Source: an uncultured Muribaculaceae bacterium (GTDB lineage Bacteria > Bacteroidota > Bacteroidia > Bacteroidales > Muribaculaceae). Taken from it: a DNA stretch of 64,000 nucleotides. Under the pieces are notes generated by a model. The model saw only the letters and a list, made by a program, of their open reading frames with translations. It made no database searches and had not been told where the DNA came from. A program made the translations under genes and the position numbers. The stretch spans positions 62,001 through 126,000 of the forward strand of contig CAJTPK010000002.1 in NCBI GenBank assembly GCA_910578075.1. The letters are read 5' to 3'. Shown here piece by piece: positions 51,716 to 60,627 of the stretch (within the stretch, counting starts at the first letter, position 1; every line of letters begins with the position of its first letter).

Positions 51716-53725
51716 TCAGGTATTGGGTGTTAGCATCGCGAGGAATTCCTCTTCGCTGACAAGCGGAATTCCAAGCTGTGTGCATTTCTCTCGTTTGGAG
51801 GGTCCCATGTTGTCTCCTGCGAGGACAAATGTTGTTTTCTTTGATATGCTTCCGGCGTTTTTTCCTCCCTGGCTTACGATTATATCTTTATATTCATCCC
51901 TGCTATGCCGAGCGAATGTTCCAGATATAACTATGGTTTTACCTTCGAGAGCGTTTCCAGCAGGTTTCATTTTGTCTTCATCAATCTGCATCCGGACTCC
52001 TGCCTGTGTGAGTCGGGAAATATTGTCGACGTTAACGGGCTCACGCAGGAAATCGTAGATATTTTTTGCAATGATCGGTCCTATGTCAGGAATAGAAGCA
52101 AGCTGCAACTCATCCATCTGCAACATGTTTTCCATGCTGACAACCGACCGTGCCAATCGTTTAGCCGTGGTTTCTCCAACGTTTGGGATTGACAGCGCGT
52201 AGATGACTCTCTCGAACGGTACGGATTTTGAATCCTCGATTCCCTTGATGATTCTTCGGGCAGTCTTTTCTCCGATCCGGGCGAGTCCTGTCAGCTTCTC
52301 TTCATTAAGATTGTATATGTCACTGATATTCTTCACCAGTCCGCAGGAATATAGCAGTTCGGCAGTTTCCTCACCGATTCCGTCAATATCCATCATGCGT
52401 CGGGCGCAGAAATGCTCGATGCGTCCGGTTATCTGCGGTCGGCAACCGTATTTATTAGGACAGCACCATGCTGCCTCTCCGAATATACGTTGCAGCGGAG
52501 TGCCGCATTCCTGACAAACCCTTACAAATTCTATCTTAGGGGCACCTTCCTTACGTTTATCTTTGTCGACACCGGTGATCTGAGGAATTATCTCTCCCGC
52601 TTTTTCCACATAAAGATGATCGCCCTCATGGATGTCGAGTTCCTGCATTATGTCATCGTTGTGCAAAGAGGCTCGTTTTACAATGGTACCGGAAAGAAGC
52701 ACCGGTTCCAGGTTTGCCACAGGGGTGACTATGCCCATGCGTCCGGTTTCGAAAGAAACGAACCGCAATGGGGTGCAAGCTCTTTCCGGGTTGAATTTGA
52801 AAGCCACCGCCCATCTCGGTGATTTCGCGGTGTATCCAAGATTCAACTGTTGTCTCATTGAATTAACTTTGAAGACAAGGCCGTCAGTGGCTACGGGCAG
52901 CTCCTTGCGGTGCTCATCCCAGTATGCGATATAATCATCCACATCCTTTAAGGTATGGAGTCTCGCCATTGCCTTTGATATCTTGAATCCCCAGTGTTCA
53001 GCCGCCAGCATATTGTCATAATGGTTGTCAGCGGGTAGATTGTCACCGAGCAGATAATAGAATCTTGCATCAAGATGGCGTCGCGCCACCTCCTTCGGGT
53101 CTTGCATCTTCAATGTTCCCGAAGCAGCGTTACGCGGATTCGCGAACAATGGTTCTTCATTATATGCACGCTCCGCATTCAATTTCTCAAATACCTCCCA
53201 AGGCATCAGTATCTCTCCACGGATTTCAAATTCCTCGGGCCAGTCGCCTGGAAGAAGTTGCAGAGGGATACTCCGGATAGTCCGCACGTTGGCAGTGACG
53301 TCATCGCCTTGCGTTCCGTCACCTCGTGTCACAGCCTGCACCAGTCTGCCGTTACGGTATGTGAGGGATATCGAAGTTCCATCAAATTTCATTTCACCGA
53401 CGATGTTGAAATCTTCACCTTCAAGAGCTTTATCCATGCGGTTGAACCAATCGTCAACCTCTTCAATGGAATATGTGTTTGAAAGCGACATCATCGGTCG
53501 GGCATGAACCACATGCTCAAATCCTTTTGTAAGGTCAGACCCGACACGTTGGGTAGGAGAATCGGGGTCAGTAAGCTCAGGATGCTCTTTCTCCAAGGTC
53601 TCCAGCTCTTTGAGCAGCATGTCGAAATCCTTGTCGGATATCTGAGGGGAATTCAGAACATAATAGTTGTGATTATGTCTGTTTATTTCCTCACGGAGTT
53701 GTCTGATTCTATCTTCCGGGTTCAT
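51716..53725 (-). CDS. ligA: NAD-dependent DNA ligase (LigA)
   Basis: A 669-residue protein of normal length. The Ia domain, the nucleotidyl Lys in GEMKFDGTS (KxDG), the zinc finger (VCQECGTPLQRIFGEAAW, then CCPNKYGC), helix-hairpin-helix motifs and a C-terminal BRCT domain (KTIVISGTFARHSRDEYK) are all present. It seals nicks in DNA replication and repair. The next gene truA begins five bases upstream on the strand. Confidence 0.97.
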   Translation of the reverse strand: MNPEDRIRQLREEINRHNHNYYVLNSPQISDKDFDMLLKELETLEKEHPELTDPDSPTQRVGSDLTKGFEHVVHARPMMSLSNTYSIEEVDDWFNRMDKALEGEDFNIVGEMKFDGTSISLTYRNGRLVQAVTRGDGTQGDDVTANVRTIRSIPLQLLPGDWPEEFEIRGEILMPWEVFEKLNAERAYNEEPLFANPRNAASGTLKMQDPKEVARRHLDARFYYLLGDNLPADNHYDNMLAAEHWGFKISKAMARLHTLKDVDDYIAYWDEHRKELPVATDGLVFKVNSMRQQLNLGYTAKSPRWAVAFKFNPERACTPLRFVSFETGRMGIVTPVANLEPVLLSGTIVKRASLHNDDIMQELDIHEGDHLYVEKAGEIIPQITGVDKDKRKEGAPKIEFVRVCQECGTPLQRIFGEAAWCCPNKYGCRPQITGRIEHFCARRMMDIDGIGEETAELLYSCGLVKNISDIYNLNEEKLTGLARIGEKTARRIIKGIEDSKSVPFERVIYALSIPNVGETTAKRLARSVVSMENMLQMDELQLASIPDIGPIIAKNIYDFLREPVNVDNISRLTQAGVRMQIDEDKMKPAGNALEGKTIVISGTFARHSRDEYKDIIVSQGGKNAGSISKKTTFVLAGDNMGPSKREKCTQLGIPLVSEEEFLAMLTPNT

Positions 53726-53729
53726 AATA

Positions 53730-54479
53730 TCATATATAAGGGTATTTTATGTCCCACAGGAACAGTGCCTGCGGTGGCATTGAGGTTCCTGCCGAGCATC
53801 TGTCATGAGCTTCTATAACGTCCCTGAAACCATCTATGGTCAATTTTCCGCGTCCCACATCCACCAGTGTCCCGACAACTGCCCTTACCATGTTTCTTAG
53901 GAATCTGTCGGCACGTATGGTGAATACAATTCCGTCAACACCATAGATATTTTCCCATTTCTCCCATCTCGCTTCCCTCAGGTCGCAGATATTTGTCTTA
54001 GCGTCTGAATGTAGCTTGGCAAAAGATGTGAAATCTTTTGTTTGGGTGAGAAGAGCAGCCGCATCATTCATGGCAGACACATCGAGAGAAGATGGTGAAT
54101 GCCATGATACGGGAGCGAGGAACGGTGATTTCTCAAATGTGACGAAATATTTATATTCCCTCTCAGTGGCATCAAACCGGGCATGTGCATCTTTGTGCAC
54201 ATTAATTACCTCCTGCACAGAAATATCGCGTCCGCAGAGACGGTTCATCGATAGAATAAACTTCCCTTTGTCTGCGATAATGCCGGAGTCAAAATGGGCA
54301 TACATGACACGGGCATTGACGCCTGTGTCTGTGCGCCCGGCTCCGGTCACAGCCACGCGGTCACGTAGTATTGTAGACAGAGCCTCCTCGACAGTTGACT
54401 GAACGCTCACCGCATTTGGCTGAGATTGCCATCCGTGGAAAGAGGCTCCGTTATATGCCAGTTTGAGAAAATATCGCAT
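53730..54479 (-). CDS. truA: tRNA pseudouridine(38-40) synthase (TruA)
   Basis: A 249-residue protein. The catalytic Asp is in GAGRTDTGVNARVMYAHFD, and YFVTFEKSPF and RADRFLRNMVRAVVGTLVDVG are conserved. It modifies the anticodon arm of several tRNAs. It overlaps the end of speA by one base. Confidence 0.96.
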   Translation of the reverse strand: MRYFLKLAYNGASFHGWQSQPNAVSVQSTVEEALSTILRDRVAVTGAGRTDTGVNARVMYAHFDSGIIADKGKFILSMNRLCGRDISVQEVINVHKDAHARFDATEREYKYFVTFEKSPFLAPVSWHSPSSLDVSAMNDAAALLTQTKDFTSFAKLHSDAKTNICDLREARWEKWENIYGVDGIVFTIRADRFLRNMVRAVVGTLVDVGRGKLTIDGFRDVIEAHDRCSAGTSMPPQALFLWDIKYPYI

Positions 54480-56377
54480 CAGTCCCGTTCAAGATATGTT
54501 ATGCCGTACAGACCGGAGCGGTAGTTGTTGAGGAACTGTCGTCCCTCCTCGGGGGTGATGACTCCTTTCTTCATGGAAGCTGTAACCCAGGCTTCCAGGT
54601 TGCGCACAAGCTTCTTTGGATTGTATTCCACATAGTCGAGCACATCGGCAACTGCCTCGCCATCGATGATCTGCGCAATCTCATATCCGTCTTTGGTCAG
54701 GGATATATGCACAGCATTTGTGTCGCCAAACAGGTTGTGAAGGTCACCGAGAATCTCCTGATATGCCCCTACGAGGAACACTCCTAAGTAATATGGTTCT
54801 GAACCTTTCAATTCATGAACGGGGAGTGAATATGCTGTTCCTTGTGGAGAGACAAAGTGCGCGATCTTTCCGTCTGAGTCGCAAGTCACATCCTGGATTG
54901 TGCAGTCGCGCGTGGGTTTCTCGTCAAGGCGGGTGATTGGCATTATGGGGAACATCTGGTCTATCGCCCATGAGTCAGGGAGCGACTGGAACAGCGAGAA
55001 ATTACAGAAATATTTTTCCGGAAGCATTCTTGCCACCTTACGCAGTTCTTCCGGCGGATGTTTCATGGAACGGGTCATGTCTCGTACATCCCTTGCTACA
55101 GACCAGAAGAGTTTCTCAATCTGTGCTCTCGAGCGCAGAGACAGCAGACCGAGACTAAAGCGTTCCAACGCCTCCTCGCGGATCTGCAATGCATCATGCC
55201 AATCTTCAAACACACTCTGGGGGTCTATCTTATCCCATATATTATAAAGCTCAACAGCGAGTTCGTGCGCATTCTCATCCAGAACATCATTGTCGGTCCA
55301 TATCGGGAGACGTGCGGTCTCGAGCACCTGAATTATAAGCACTGAGTGATGAGCTGTCAAAGAACGGCCGCTTTCCGTGATGATATTAGGTTGCGGCAAG
55401 TTGTTCTTTACGCATACGTCAACAAGGGCGGAGACAGAGTCGTTGACATATTCCTGAATGGAATAGTTCATTGAATTCTCTCCCGAAGAGGAGCGGGTGC
55501 CATCATAGTCTACGCCCAGACCTCCGCCAATATCAACAAAATCTATGTTGAATCCCATCTGCGACAGCTGGACATAGAACTGCATAGCCTCACGCAGCGC
55601 ATTCTTGATGCGGCGGATTTTGGTGATCTGGCTTCCGATATGGAAATGAATCAGTTTCAGACATTCCATCATTTTGTTTTTCTCAAGGAATGAGAGAGCG
55701 TCAAGGAGTTCTGATGAGTTGAGACCGAATTTGCTCACATCTCCTCCAGATTCCTCCCATTTTCCGGAACCTGAGGACGTAAGTTTGATTCTGATTCCTA
55801 TAGTCGGGGTTATATTCAGGCGCTTTGAAACATCCGCTATCAGCTTAAGCTCGTTAAGTTTTTCGACAACGAGGAATATGCGGCGACCCATCTTCTGGGC
55901 CAGCAGAGCCAGCTCTATATAGTTCTCATCTTTATATCCATTGCAGACGATGATGGAATTCTCGTGGGTATTTACAGCAAGCACAGCATGCAACTCCGGC
56001 TTCGAACCAGCCTCCAGACCAATGTCATATTTATTCCCATGGCTTACAATTTCCTCTACCACAGGGCGCATCTGGTTGACCTTGATCGGATAGACAATGT
56101 AGTTCTTACCCGTATACTGGTATTCTTCAGCGGCTTTGTGGAAGCAATTGGATATCTTGCGGATCCTGTCGTCAAGAATGTCAGGAAAACGGAGAAGGAG
56201 CGGAGCGTCAATATCCCGAAGCTGCAGGGTATCCATCACCTCCTTGAGGTCGATCGATGGTCCTCCCTCTTTGGGTGTGACCTGTGCATGTCCATTCTCA
56301 TTTATGGAGAAATATTTGAGACCCCAGCCGGGAACGTTGTAGATTTCAGCTGAGTCTTCGATGCGCCATTTTCTCAT
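54479..56377 (-). CDS. speA: Biosynthetic arginine decarboxylase (SpeA)
   Basis: A 632-residue fold-type-III PLP enzyme. The PLP Lys is in VYPIKVNQMRPVVEEI, the substrate Cys/Asp region is in TESGRSLTAHHS, and FHIGSQI is conserved. It makes agmatine for the polyamine pathway. It is close to an argR gene, though 109 bases and two genes lie between. No agmatine ureohydrolase is in the window. Confidence 0.95.
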   Translation of the reverse strand: MRKWRIEDSAEIYNVPGWGLKYFSINENGHAQVTPKEGGPSIDLKEVMDTLQLRDIDAPLLLRFPDILDDRIRKISNCFHKAAEEYQYTGKNYIVYPIKVNQMRPVVEEIVSHGNKYDIGLEAGSKPELHAVLAVNTHENSIIVCNGYKDENYIELALLAQKMGRRIFLVVEKLNELKLIADVSKRLNITPTIGIRIKLTSSGSGKWEESGGDVSKFGLNSSELLDALSFLEKNKMMECLKLIHFHIGSQITKIRRIKNALREAMQFYVQLSQMGFNIDFVDIGGGLGVDYDGTRSSSGENSMNYSIQEYVNDSVSALVDVCVKNNLPQPNIITESGRSLTAHHSVLIIQVLETARLPIWTDNDVLDENAHELAVELYNIWDKIDPQSVFEDWHDALQIREEALERFSLGLLSLRSRAQIEKLFWSVARDVRDMTRSMKHPPEELRKVARMLPEKYFCNFSLFQSLPDSWAIDQMFPIMPITRLDEKPTRDCTIQDVTCDSDGKIAHFVSPQGTAYSLPVHELKGSEPYYLGVFLVGAYQEILGDLHNLFGDTNAVHISLTKDGYEIAQIIDGEAVADVLDYVEYNPKKLVRNLEAWVTASMKKGVITPEEGRQFLNNYRSGLYGITYLERD

Positions 56378-56486
56378 TACTATATCTTAATTAGTATAAT
56401 TAAATAACAACCTTTGTTCAAGAGTGTATCTTGAATTCATAGTGGAATTATATCTTTTTATATTTTGGGTATGCTCCCAGGCAACG

Positions 56487-56819
56487 TCATGCCTGTTCAT
56501 TCTTTCTGCCGAGAAGCTCGAAACGTTCGACAATGATTTCCGTTTTTCTTCTCCGGATCTTCATTCTGTCATCATATTCCCGTGTGCGTAATTTCCCTTC
56601 GACATAGAGTCTGGTTCCCTTACGGATATATTTCTCGGCTATCTCCGCATTTTTACCCCCCATCACAAGGGAATGCCATTCCGTGACTTCCGTTGTGGAA
56701 TTGGCATAACGGTCGTTTGTTGCAAGCGACAAGAATGCGATAGGGCGGTCTTTCTCCGGATATCTGATTTCCGGATCTGAGCCAACGTAGCCAAGGAGAA
56801 TTACTTTATTGACAGACAT
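56487..56819 (-). CDS. ssb: Single-stranded DNA-binding protein, short form
   Basis: A 110-residue OB-fold protein: NKVILLGYVGSDPEIRY, FLSLATNDRY, EWHSLVMGGKNAEIAEKYIRKG and LYVEGKLRTREYDD. It ends NEQA and lacks the acidic DDxIPF-like tail of a replicative SSB, so it may be an accessory form. It lies 18 bases downstream of the ArgC-like gene on the strand. Confidence 0.88.
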   Translation of the reverse strand: MSVNKVILLGYVGSDPEIRYPEKDRPIAFLSLATNDRYANSTTEVTEWHSLVMGGKNAEIAEKYIRKGTRLYVEGKLRTREYDDRMKIRRRKTEIIVERFELLGRKNEQA

Positions 56820-56837
56820 GTTTCTCGGTTTTAGTTT

Positions 56838-57752
56838 TCAGAATTCAGAAGCTTTGAGAGCAAGACCGGTTTTTTCGTGAAGACCGAAAAGCAGATTCAT
56901 AATGTGCACAGCCTCTCCGGCGCCGCCACGCATACGCGGGTCTGCCACCACTTCAAGTCTGAGTTCGGAATCTGTCGGCTTATGAAGAGATATAACGCAT
57001 TTGTTGGTACCTATCACTTCCTCCTCGTCAACAGGCGAAGCGATGGGGAATGCGAAATTGTGATCGTCATATATCTCGAATATCTCATGAATCTGCTCTA
57101 TGGTGACAGGACAAGACAGCGTGATTACCGCCTTCATCCTTCTATCGGTTTCCGAATCATTGAATTCGAGATTGATGTTTTTGCCAAGACTGAGTTGTGT
57201 CTGGGAAAGATTGCTTGTAATCTCTTCTATGGCCTCCTTCTTGTCACGGGATATGATGTCGGATGGTGCAGACACTTTTATCTGCATTGAATCATTGAGG
57301 AGCATATTCAAGGCAAGCGGGTATAGAGCTGTCAGGACCAACGAAGATAGGGGAGAGGGTACGATTGCCGACACTGCGCCTCTCACAAGAGGTTTTCTGT
57401 TTATTTCAGGTAGACCATACACCACACCAAGTCTTTCGATGTCGAGATTGGGAATAGTGTCGACAATTACGGTCTTTATGTCGGGACGTGCGAGCTGCAG
57501 GGCTGAGAATTCAGCGGCTGTCATGGAATTGCCGCATACAAACACCACCGAGCAGTCCGGTGTCATTGAGAGTGGACCAGAGAAATTCATTCTCAGTTCG
57601 CCGATCAGGCCATGATGCACGGAGCTTACGGATATTCCCTCATGCCCGGGGGCAGAGAGCGTCGTGATTATCACTTCCGGATGATTTACCAGAATCCTGA
57701 TTAATTCTCCGGCTTCGGGAGCATCCGCTCCGGTTATGGCTACTTTTATCAT
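56838..57752 (-). CDS. ArgC-like protein lacking the catalytic cysteine
   Basis: A 304-residue protein. The N-terminus (MIKVAITGADAPEAGEL) has a Rossmann start and VVFVCGNSM, and the C-terminal end GGAGEAVHIMNLLFGL matches N-acetyl-gamma-glutamyl-phosphate reductase. At the place of the usual PGCYPT it reads IVPSPLSSL, so the nucleophilic Cys is absent. The family enzyme reduces acetylglutamyl phosphate in arginine synthesis; this copy should not do so by the known mechanism. It follows argR by 40 bases, which suggests a link with arginine or a regulatory or structural role. Other members of the ArgC/Asd superfamily are possible. Confidence 0.72.
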   Translation of the reverse strand: MIKVAITGADAPEAGELIRILVNHPEVIITTLSAPGHEGISVSSVHHGLIGELRMNFSGPLSMTPDCSVVFVCGNSMTAAEFSALQLARPDIKTVIVDTIPNLDIERLGVVYGLPEINRKPLVRGAVSAIVPSPLSSLVLTALYPLALNMLLNDSMQIKVSAPSDIISRDKKEAIEEITSNLSQTQLSLGKNINLEFNDSETDRRMKAVITLSCPVTIEQIHEIFEIYDDHNFAFPIASPVDEEEVIGTNKCVISLHKPTDSELRLEVVADPRMRGGAGEAVHIMNLLFGLHEKTGLALKASEF

Positions 57753-57792
57753 TTATGAGAGATTTTGTATATTATTTTAAACAATGTTATTG

Positions 57793-58290
57793 TCAGTAAG
57801 AAGGAACTTTCTGGTCAAGCGGAAGCAGACGCGAGAATATTGCGCGTGCTTTCTCATGACTCACATCCTCGCGAAGGATAGCGATGATTGTGTCAGACCC
57901 GGGGATTGTGCCGAGAATTTCCGGTGCGTTGCTCATATCTATGTCATATGCAAGTCCGGCGGCATATCCGTTACGAGTTTTGATCACAGCTACATTTTTC
58001 GAAAACGTTAGAGAGATGAATCCGCTCTGATAGTTGGCATTTATAGGGAGTTGTCCTCTCGCAAGCAATTTATCCTTCAGGGAATTGCTGTCAGGGAGTA
58101 TATACATGTATCCGCCGCGGTCGGTGGGTATTTTCGTAGTCTTCAGCATCTTCAGGTCGCGGGAAAGGGTAGCTTGCGTGACAGAGTATCCTGCTTCTTC
58201 GAGGAGCTGGGCAAGTTCTTCCTGGCTGCCGATACACTTATTCTTGATAAGGTCAACCATCAGCTCCACTCTCTGTTTTCGATTTTTCAT
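57793..58290 (-). CDS. argR: Arginine repressor (ArgR)
   Basis: A 165-residue protein. The winged helix (KCIGSQEELAQLLEEAGYSVTQATLSRDLK) is typical, with the SRDLK recognition helix. The C-terminal hexamer/arginine domain has ILGTIPGSDTIIAILRED. It senses arginine and controls arg genes. A -7 box lies upstream at 58323. Confidence 0.93.
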   Translation of the reverse strand: MKNRKQRVELMVDLIKNKCIGSQEELAQLLEEAGYSVTQATLSRDLKMLKTTKIPTDRGGYMYILPDSNSLKDKLLARGQLPINANYQSGFISLTFSKNVAVIKTRNGYAAGLAYDIDMSNAPEILGTIPGSDTIIAILREDVSHEKARAIFSRLLPLDQKVPSY

Positions 58291-58322
58291 GTGATTATTG
58301 TAAATAGTGTTTATGAATTATG

Positions 58323-58330
58323 CAAATTTA
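58323..58330 (-). promoter_or_regulatory. -7 box of argR
   Basis: On the minus strand TAAATTTG (58330-58323) fits TAnnTTTG, 33 bases before the argR ATG. The -33 region is weak. An inverted pair TGAATAAA/TTTATTCA (58361-58384) lies upstream and resembles the TGAAT half-sites of ARG boxes; autoregulation is possible but not shown. Confidence 0.5.
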
Positions 58331-58377
58331 CAATATTTTTTTAGATAATTAAATTAAATTTGAATAAATTATTAATT

Positions 58378-58995
58378 TTATTCATTCGGATTATTCATTT
58401 CCTCATTTTCGAGTGCGTCAATTTCTGCCTTCAGGCGAGCCGCCTCTTCATAATCCTCTCTCTCCGCCGCTTTCTGCATCTGTTTCCTAAGGGATTCTAT
58501 GGATTTTGCCGAAGTGTGATGACTCCGGCTGTTTCCTATCGCCTGCTGCATCATAGAAGCTGGGTCCGAAGGTTGATTTTCCTGCTCATCCGGATCAAAA
58601 CCTGCGTCATCAAGAACTTCCGCCGAAGTATAGATCGGAGCATCCGCTCTGATTGCGAGCGCTATTGCATCGGAGGATCTGGAATCAACGATATGGGTTG
58701 ATGTGCCGTCTGTGAATATAAGGTCAGCGGCGAATACTCCAGAGGGAAGCCTACGGATTTCAATTTCTTTCAGGCGTATGCCGAATTCATCCATGAAATT
58801 CATCATCATATCGTGTGTAAGCGGGCGGGGTGTAACAACCTCCTGAAGCTTACATTCTATAGCCTGGGCTTCAGGATAGCCGATGATGATGGGTATGCGG
58901 CGGTTTCCACCTGCCTGACGCAGGATTACGGCGTAAACGCCTGATTCTATCTGATTGTAGGTTATTCCTACGAGTTCCAATCTATATCTTTCCAT
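58378..58995 (-). CDS. Bifunctional-nuclease (BFN/DUF151) domain protein with UVR motif
   Basis: A 205-residue protein. The first 130 residues are the BFN domain (YRLELVGITYNQIESG, RIPIIIGYPEAQAIE, VDSRSSDAIALAIRADAPIY). The last 40 carry a UvrB/UvrC-type helix pair (SLRKQMQKAAEREDYEEAARLK). Such proteins have been proposed to have RNase and DNase activity or to act in stress response. The stop overlaps the TTTATTCA inverted pair. Confidence 0.9.
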   Translation of the reverse strand: MERYRLELVGITYNQIESGVYAVILRQAGGNRRIPIIIGYPEAQAIECKLQEVVTPRPLTHDMMMNFMDEFGIRLKEIEIRRLPSGVFAADLIFTDGTSTHIVDSRSSDAIALAIRADAPIYTSAEVLDDAGFDPDEQENQPSDPASMMQQAIGNSRSHHTSAKSIESLRKQMQKAAEREDYEEAARLKAEIDALENEEMNNPNE

Positions 58996-59029
58996 ATCAA
59001 TAATCAGGATAGGAGTTGGGGTTGATTTT

Positions 59030-60124
59030 TTACAACTTCTTATTTTTTCTCGTCTTTCCTTTTACCGAAATCATACCTGAACCAAGGCAAAGTTGCCGGT
59101 CGGGTGAGTATATTATGGCGAATTGGCCGGGAGCGATTCCCTGGATATCCGAATCAGATTGTATCAGACATGAACCGTCTTGATTCAATTTGATAGAGCC
59201 ATCGAAGAATTCCGGAGAATGGCGTGTCTTGAAGTTGATGCGGATTATGGGATCCTTATCCGTGAATGGGGACTCAGTGATCCAGTGCATCTCCTCCACC
59301 GGAATCTCCCTGCCATATTGCTTGCGGGTGTCAAAACCGTTGGATACATATATAACATTATCCCTGACATTTTTCTTTACCACATACCATGGACCACCAC
59401 TGAGGCCAAGTCCCTTGCGCTGTCCTATGGTGTAGAACCAGAAGCCTTTGTGTGTCCCGATTTTCTTTCCGGTCTCAATTTCGATTACAGGTCCTTCGCG
59501 CGTTCCCAGATGTCGCTCTATGAAATCCGCGTAATCAATTTTGCCGAGGAAACATATTCCCTGTGAATCCTTACGGGATGCATTGGGAAGCTTAGCCTCT
59601 GCGGCGCGTTTGCGTACTTCCGACTTCGGAAGGTCACCGAGTGGGAACATCAGGTGGGAGAGTTGTTCATAAGAAATCTGGGCAAGGAAGTCTGTCTGGT
59701 CTTTGACCGGATCATTGGCTGTGGCAAGATATAATTTGCCGTCAACTTCCTTGATGGATGCGTAATGTCCTGTGGCTGTCTTGTCAAAATCCTTACCCCA
59801 TCTCTGTTCGAAGAAGCCGAATTTGATGAGCTTATTGCACATCATGTCAGGATGGGGAGTCAATCCTTCCCTTACAGTGCGCAATGTATAAGCCATTACG
59901 TGATCCCAATATTCCTCATGAAGAGAGACCACCTTTAATGGTAAACCGTATTTTTTTGCGATGAGGGTGCACATCTCTATGTCTTCTTCGGCAGAACAGT
60001 CTCCCTCTCCGTTGTCCATGCCTATACGTATATAAAACAGGTGAAGCTCATGCCCCTCCTTGTAAAGAGTGTCGACAACTACCGCGCTGTCGACACCGCC
60101 TGAAACCAATACTGCAATCTTCAT
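59030..60124 (-). CDS. mnmA: tRNA-uridine 2-sulfurtransferase (MnmA)
   Basis: A 364-residue protein. The PP-loop is VLVSGGVDSAVVVDTL, the catalytic Cys pair is in PDMMCNKLIKF and SQGICFLGKIDY, and YTIGQRKGLGLSGG is conserved. It places s2U34 in tRNA-Lys, -Glu and -Gln. It starts four bases into the end of the DoxX gene. Confidence 0.96.
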   Translation of the reverse strand: MKIAVLVSGGVDSAVVVDTLYKEGHELHLFYIRIGMDNGEGDCSAEEDIEMCTLIAKKYGLPLKVVSLHEEYWDHVMAYTLRTVREGLTPHPDMMCNKLIKFGFFEQRWGKDFDKTATGHYASIKEVDGKLYLATANDPVKDQTDFLAQISYEQLSHLMFPLGDLPKSEVRKRAAEAKLPNASRKDSQGICFLGKIDYADFIERHLGTREGPVIEIETGKKIGTHKGFWFYTIGQRKGLGLSGGPWYVVKKNVRDNVIYVSNGFDTRKQYGREIPVEEMHWITESPFTDKDPIIRINFKTRHSPEFFDGSIKLNQDGSCLIQSDSDIQGIAPGQFAIIYSPDRQLCLGSGMISVKGKTRKNKKL

Positions 60125-60615
60125 ACTTCCTCAAGTTCCGCTTCGCTGTGATCGTTGGTGTGGATGAAATGTAGTGAAAGGAAATAGTCTACCGATATCT
60201 TGCCCGGTCCGACAAGCATGATGAAGAAATATATCCCGAGAAACATTATCGGCACATATCCCTGCTGCGACCAACTGAGCATATATGGAGCTTCTTTAAC
60301 GAGGTCATGAAGAATATAATATTCCGCGATTATCATGGCGATAAATGGAGGAACAGTCATTATCCTTGTCATAAATCCCGCCATTATAAACAGAGAGCAT
60401 CCTATTTCAATGGCAATCATGATTATCAAGGTGATGTTTGGCGGTATGCCCAATATTGCAGGGAACATTGCTTCCGCCGCGTCGAAATTATACATCTGGC
60501 GAATGCCGAACTGCATCATCATTATGCCAACGAAGAGACGAAGGAAAAGTCGTCCCATGTTGGTATAAGAGTATCCGGTGGTGCGGATATATATTTTCTT
60601 AAGGGAATTCATCAT
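60121..60615 (-). CDS. DoxX-family membrane protein
   Basis: A 164-residue protein with four membrane segments. RLFLRLFVGIMMMQFGIRQM and IAIEIGCSLFIMAGFMTRI are typical of the DoxX/SURF4 group. It has a short acidic end (EAELEEV). In some bacteria it acts in redox or sulphur stress, but the role here is unknown. The stop overlaps mnmA. Confidence 0.88.
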   Translation of the reverse strand: MMNSLKKIYIRTTGYSYTNMGRLFLRLFVGIMMMQFGIRQMYNFDAAEAMFPAILGIPPNITLIIMIAIEIGCSLFIMAGFMTRIMTVPPFIAMIIAEYYILHDLVKEAPYMLSWSQQGYVPIMFLGIYFFIMLVGPGKISVDYFLSLHFIHTNDHSEAELEEV

Positions 60616-60627
60616 AATCGTGAACTT

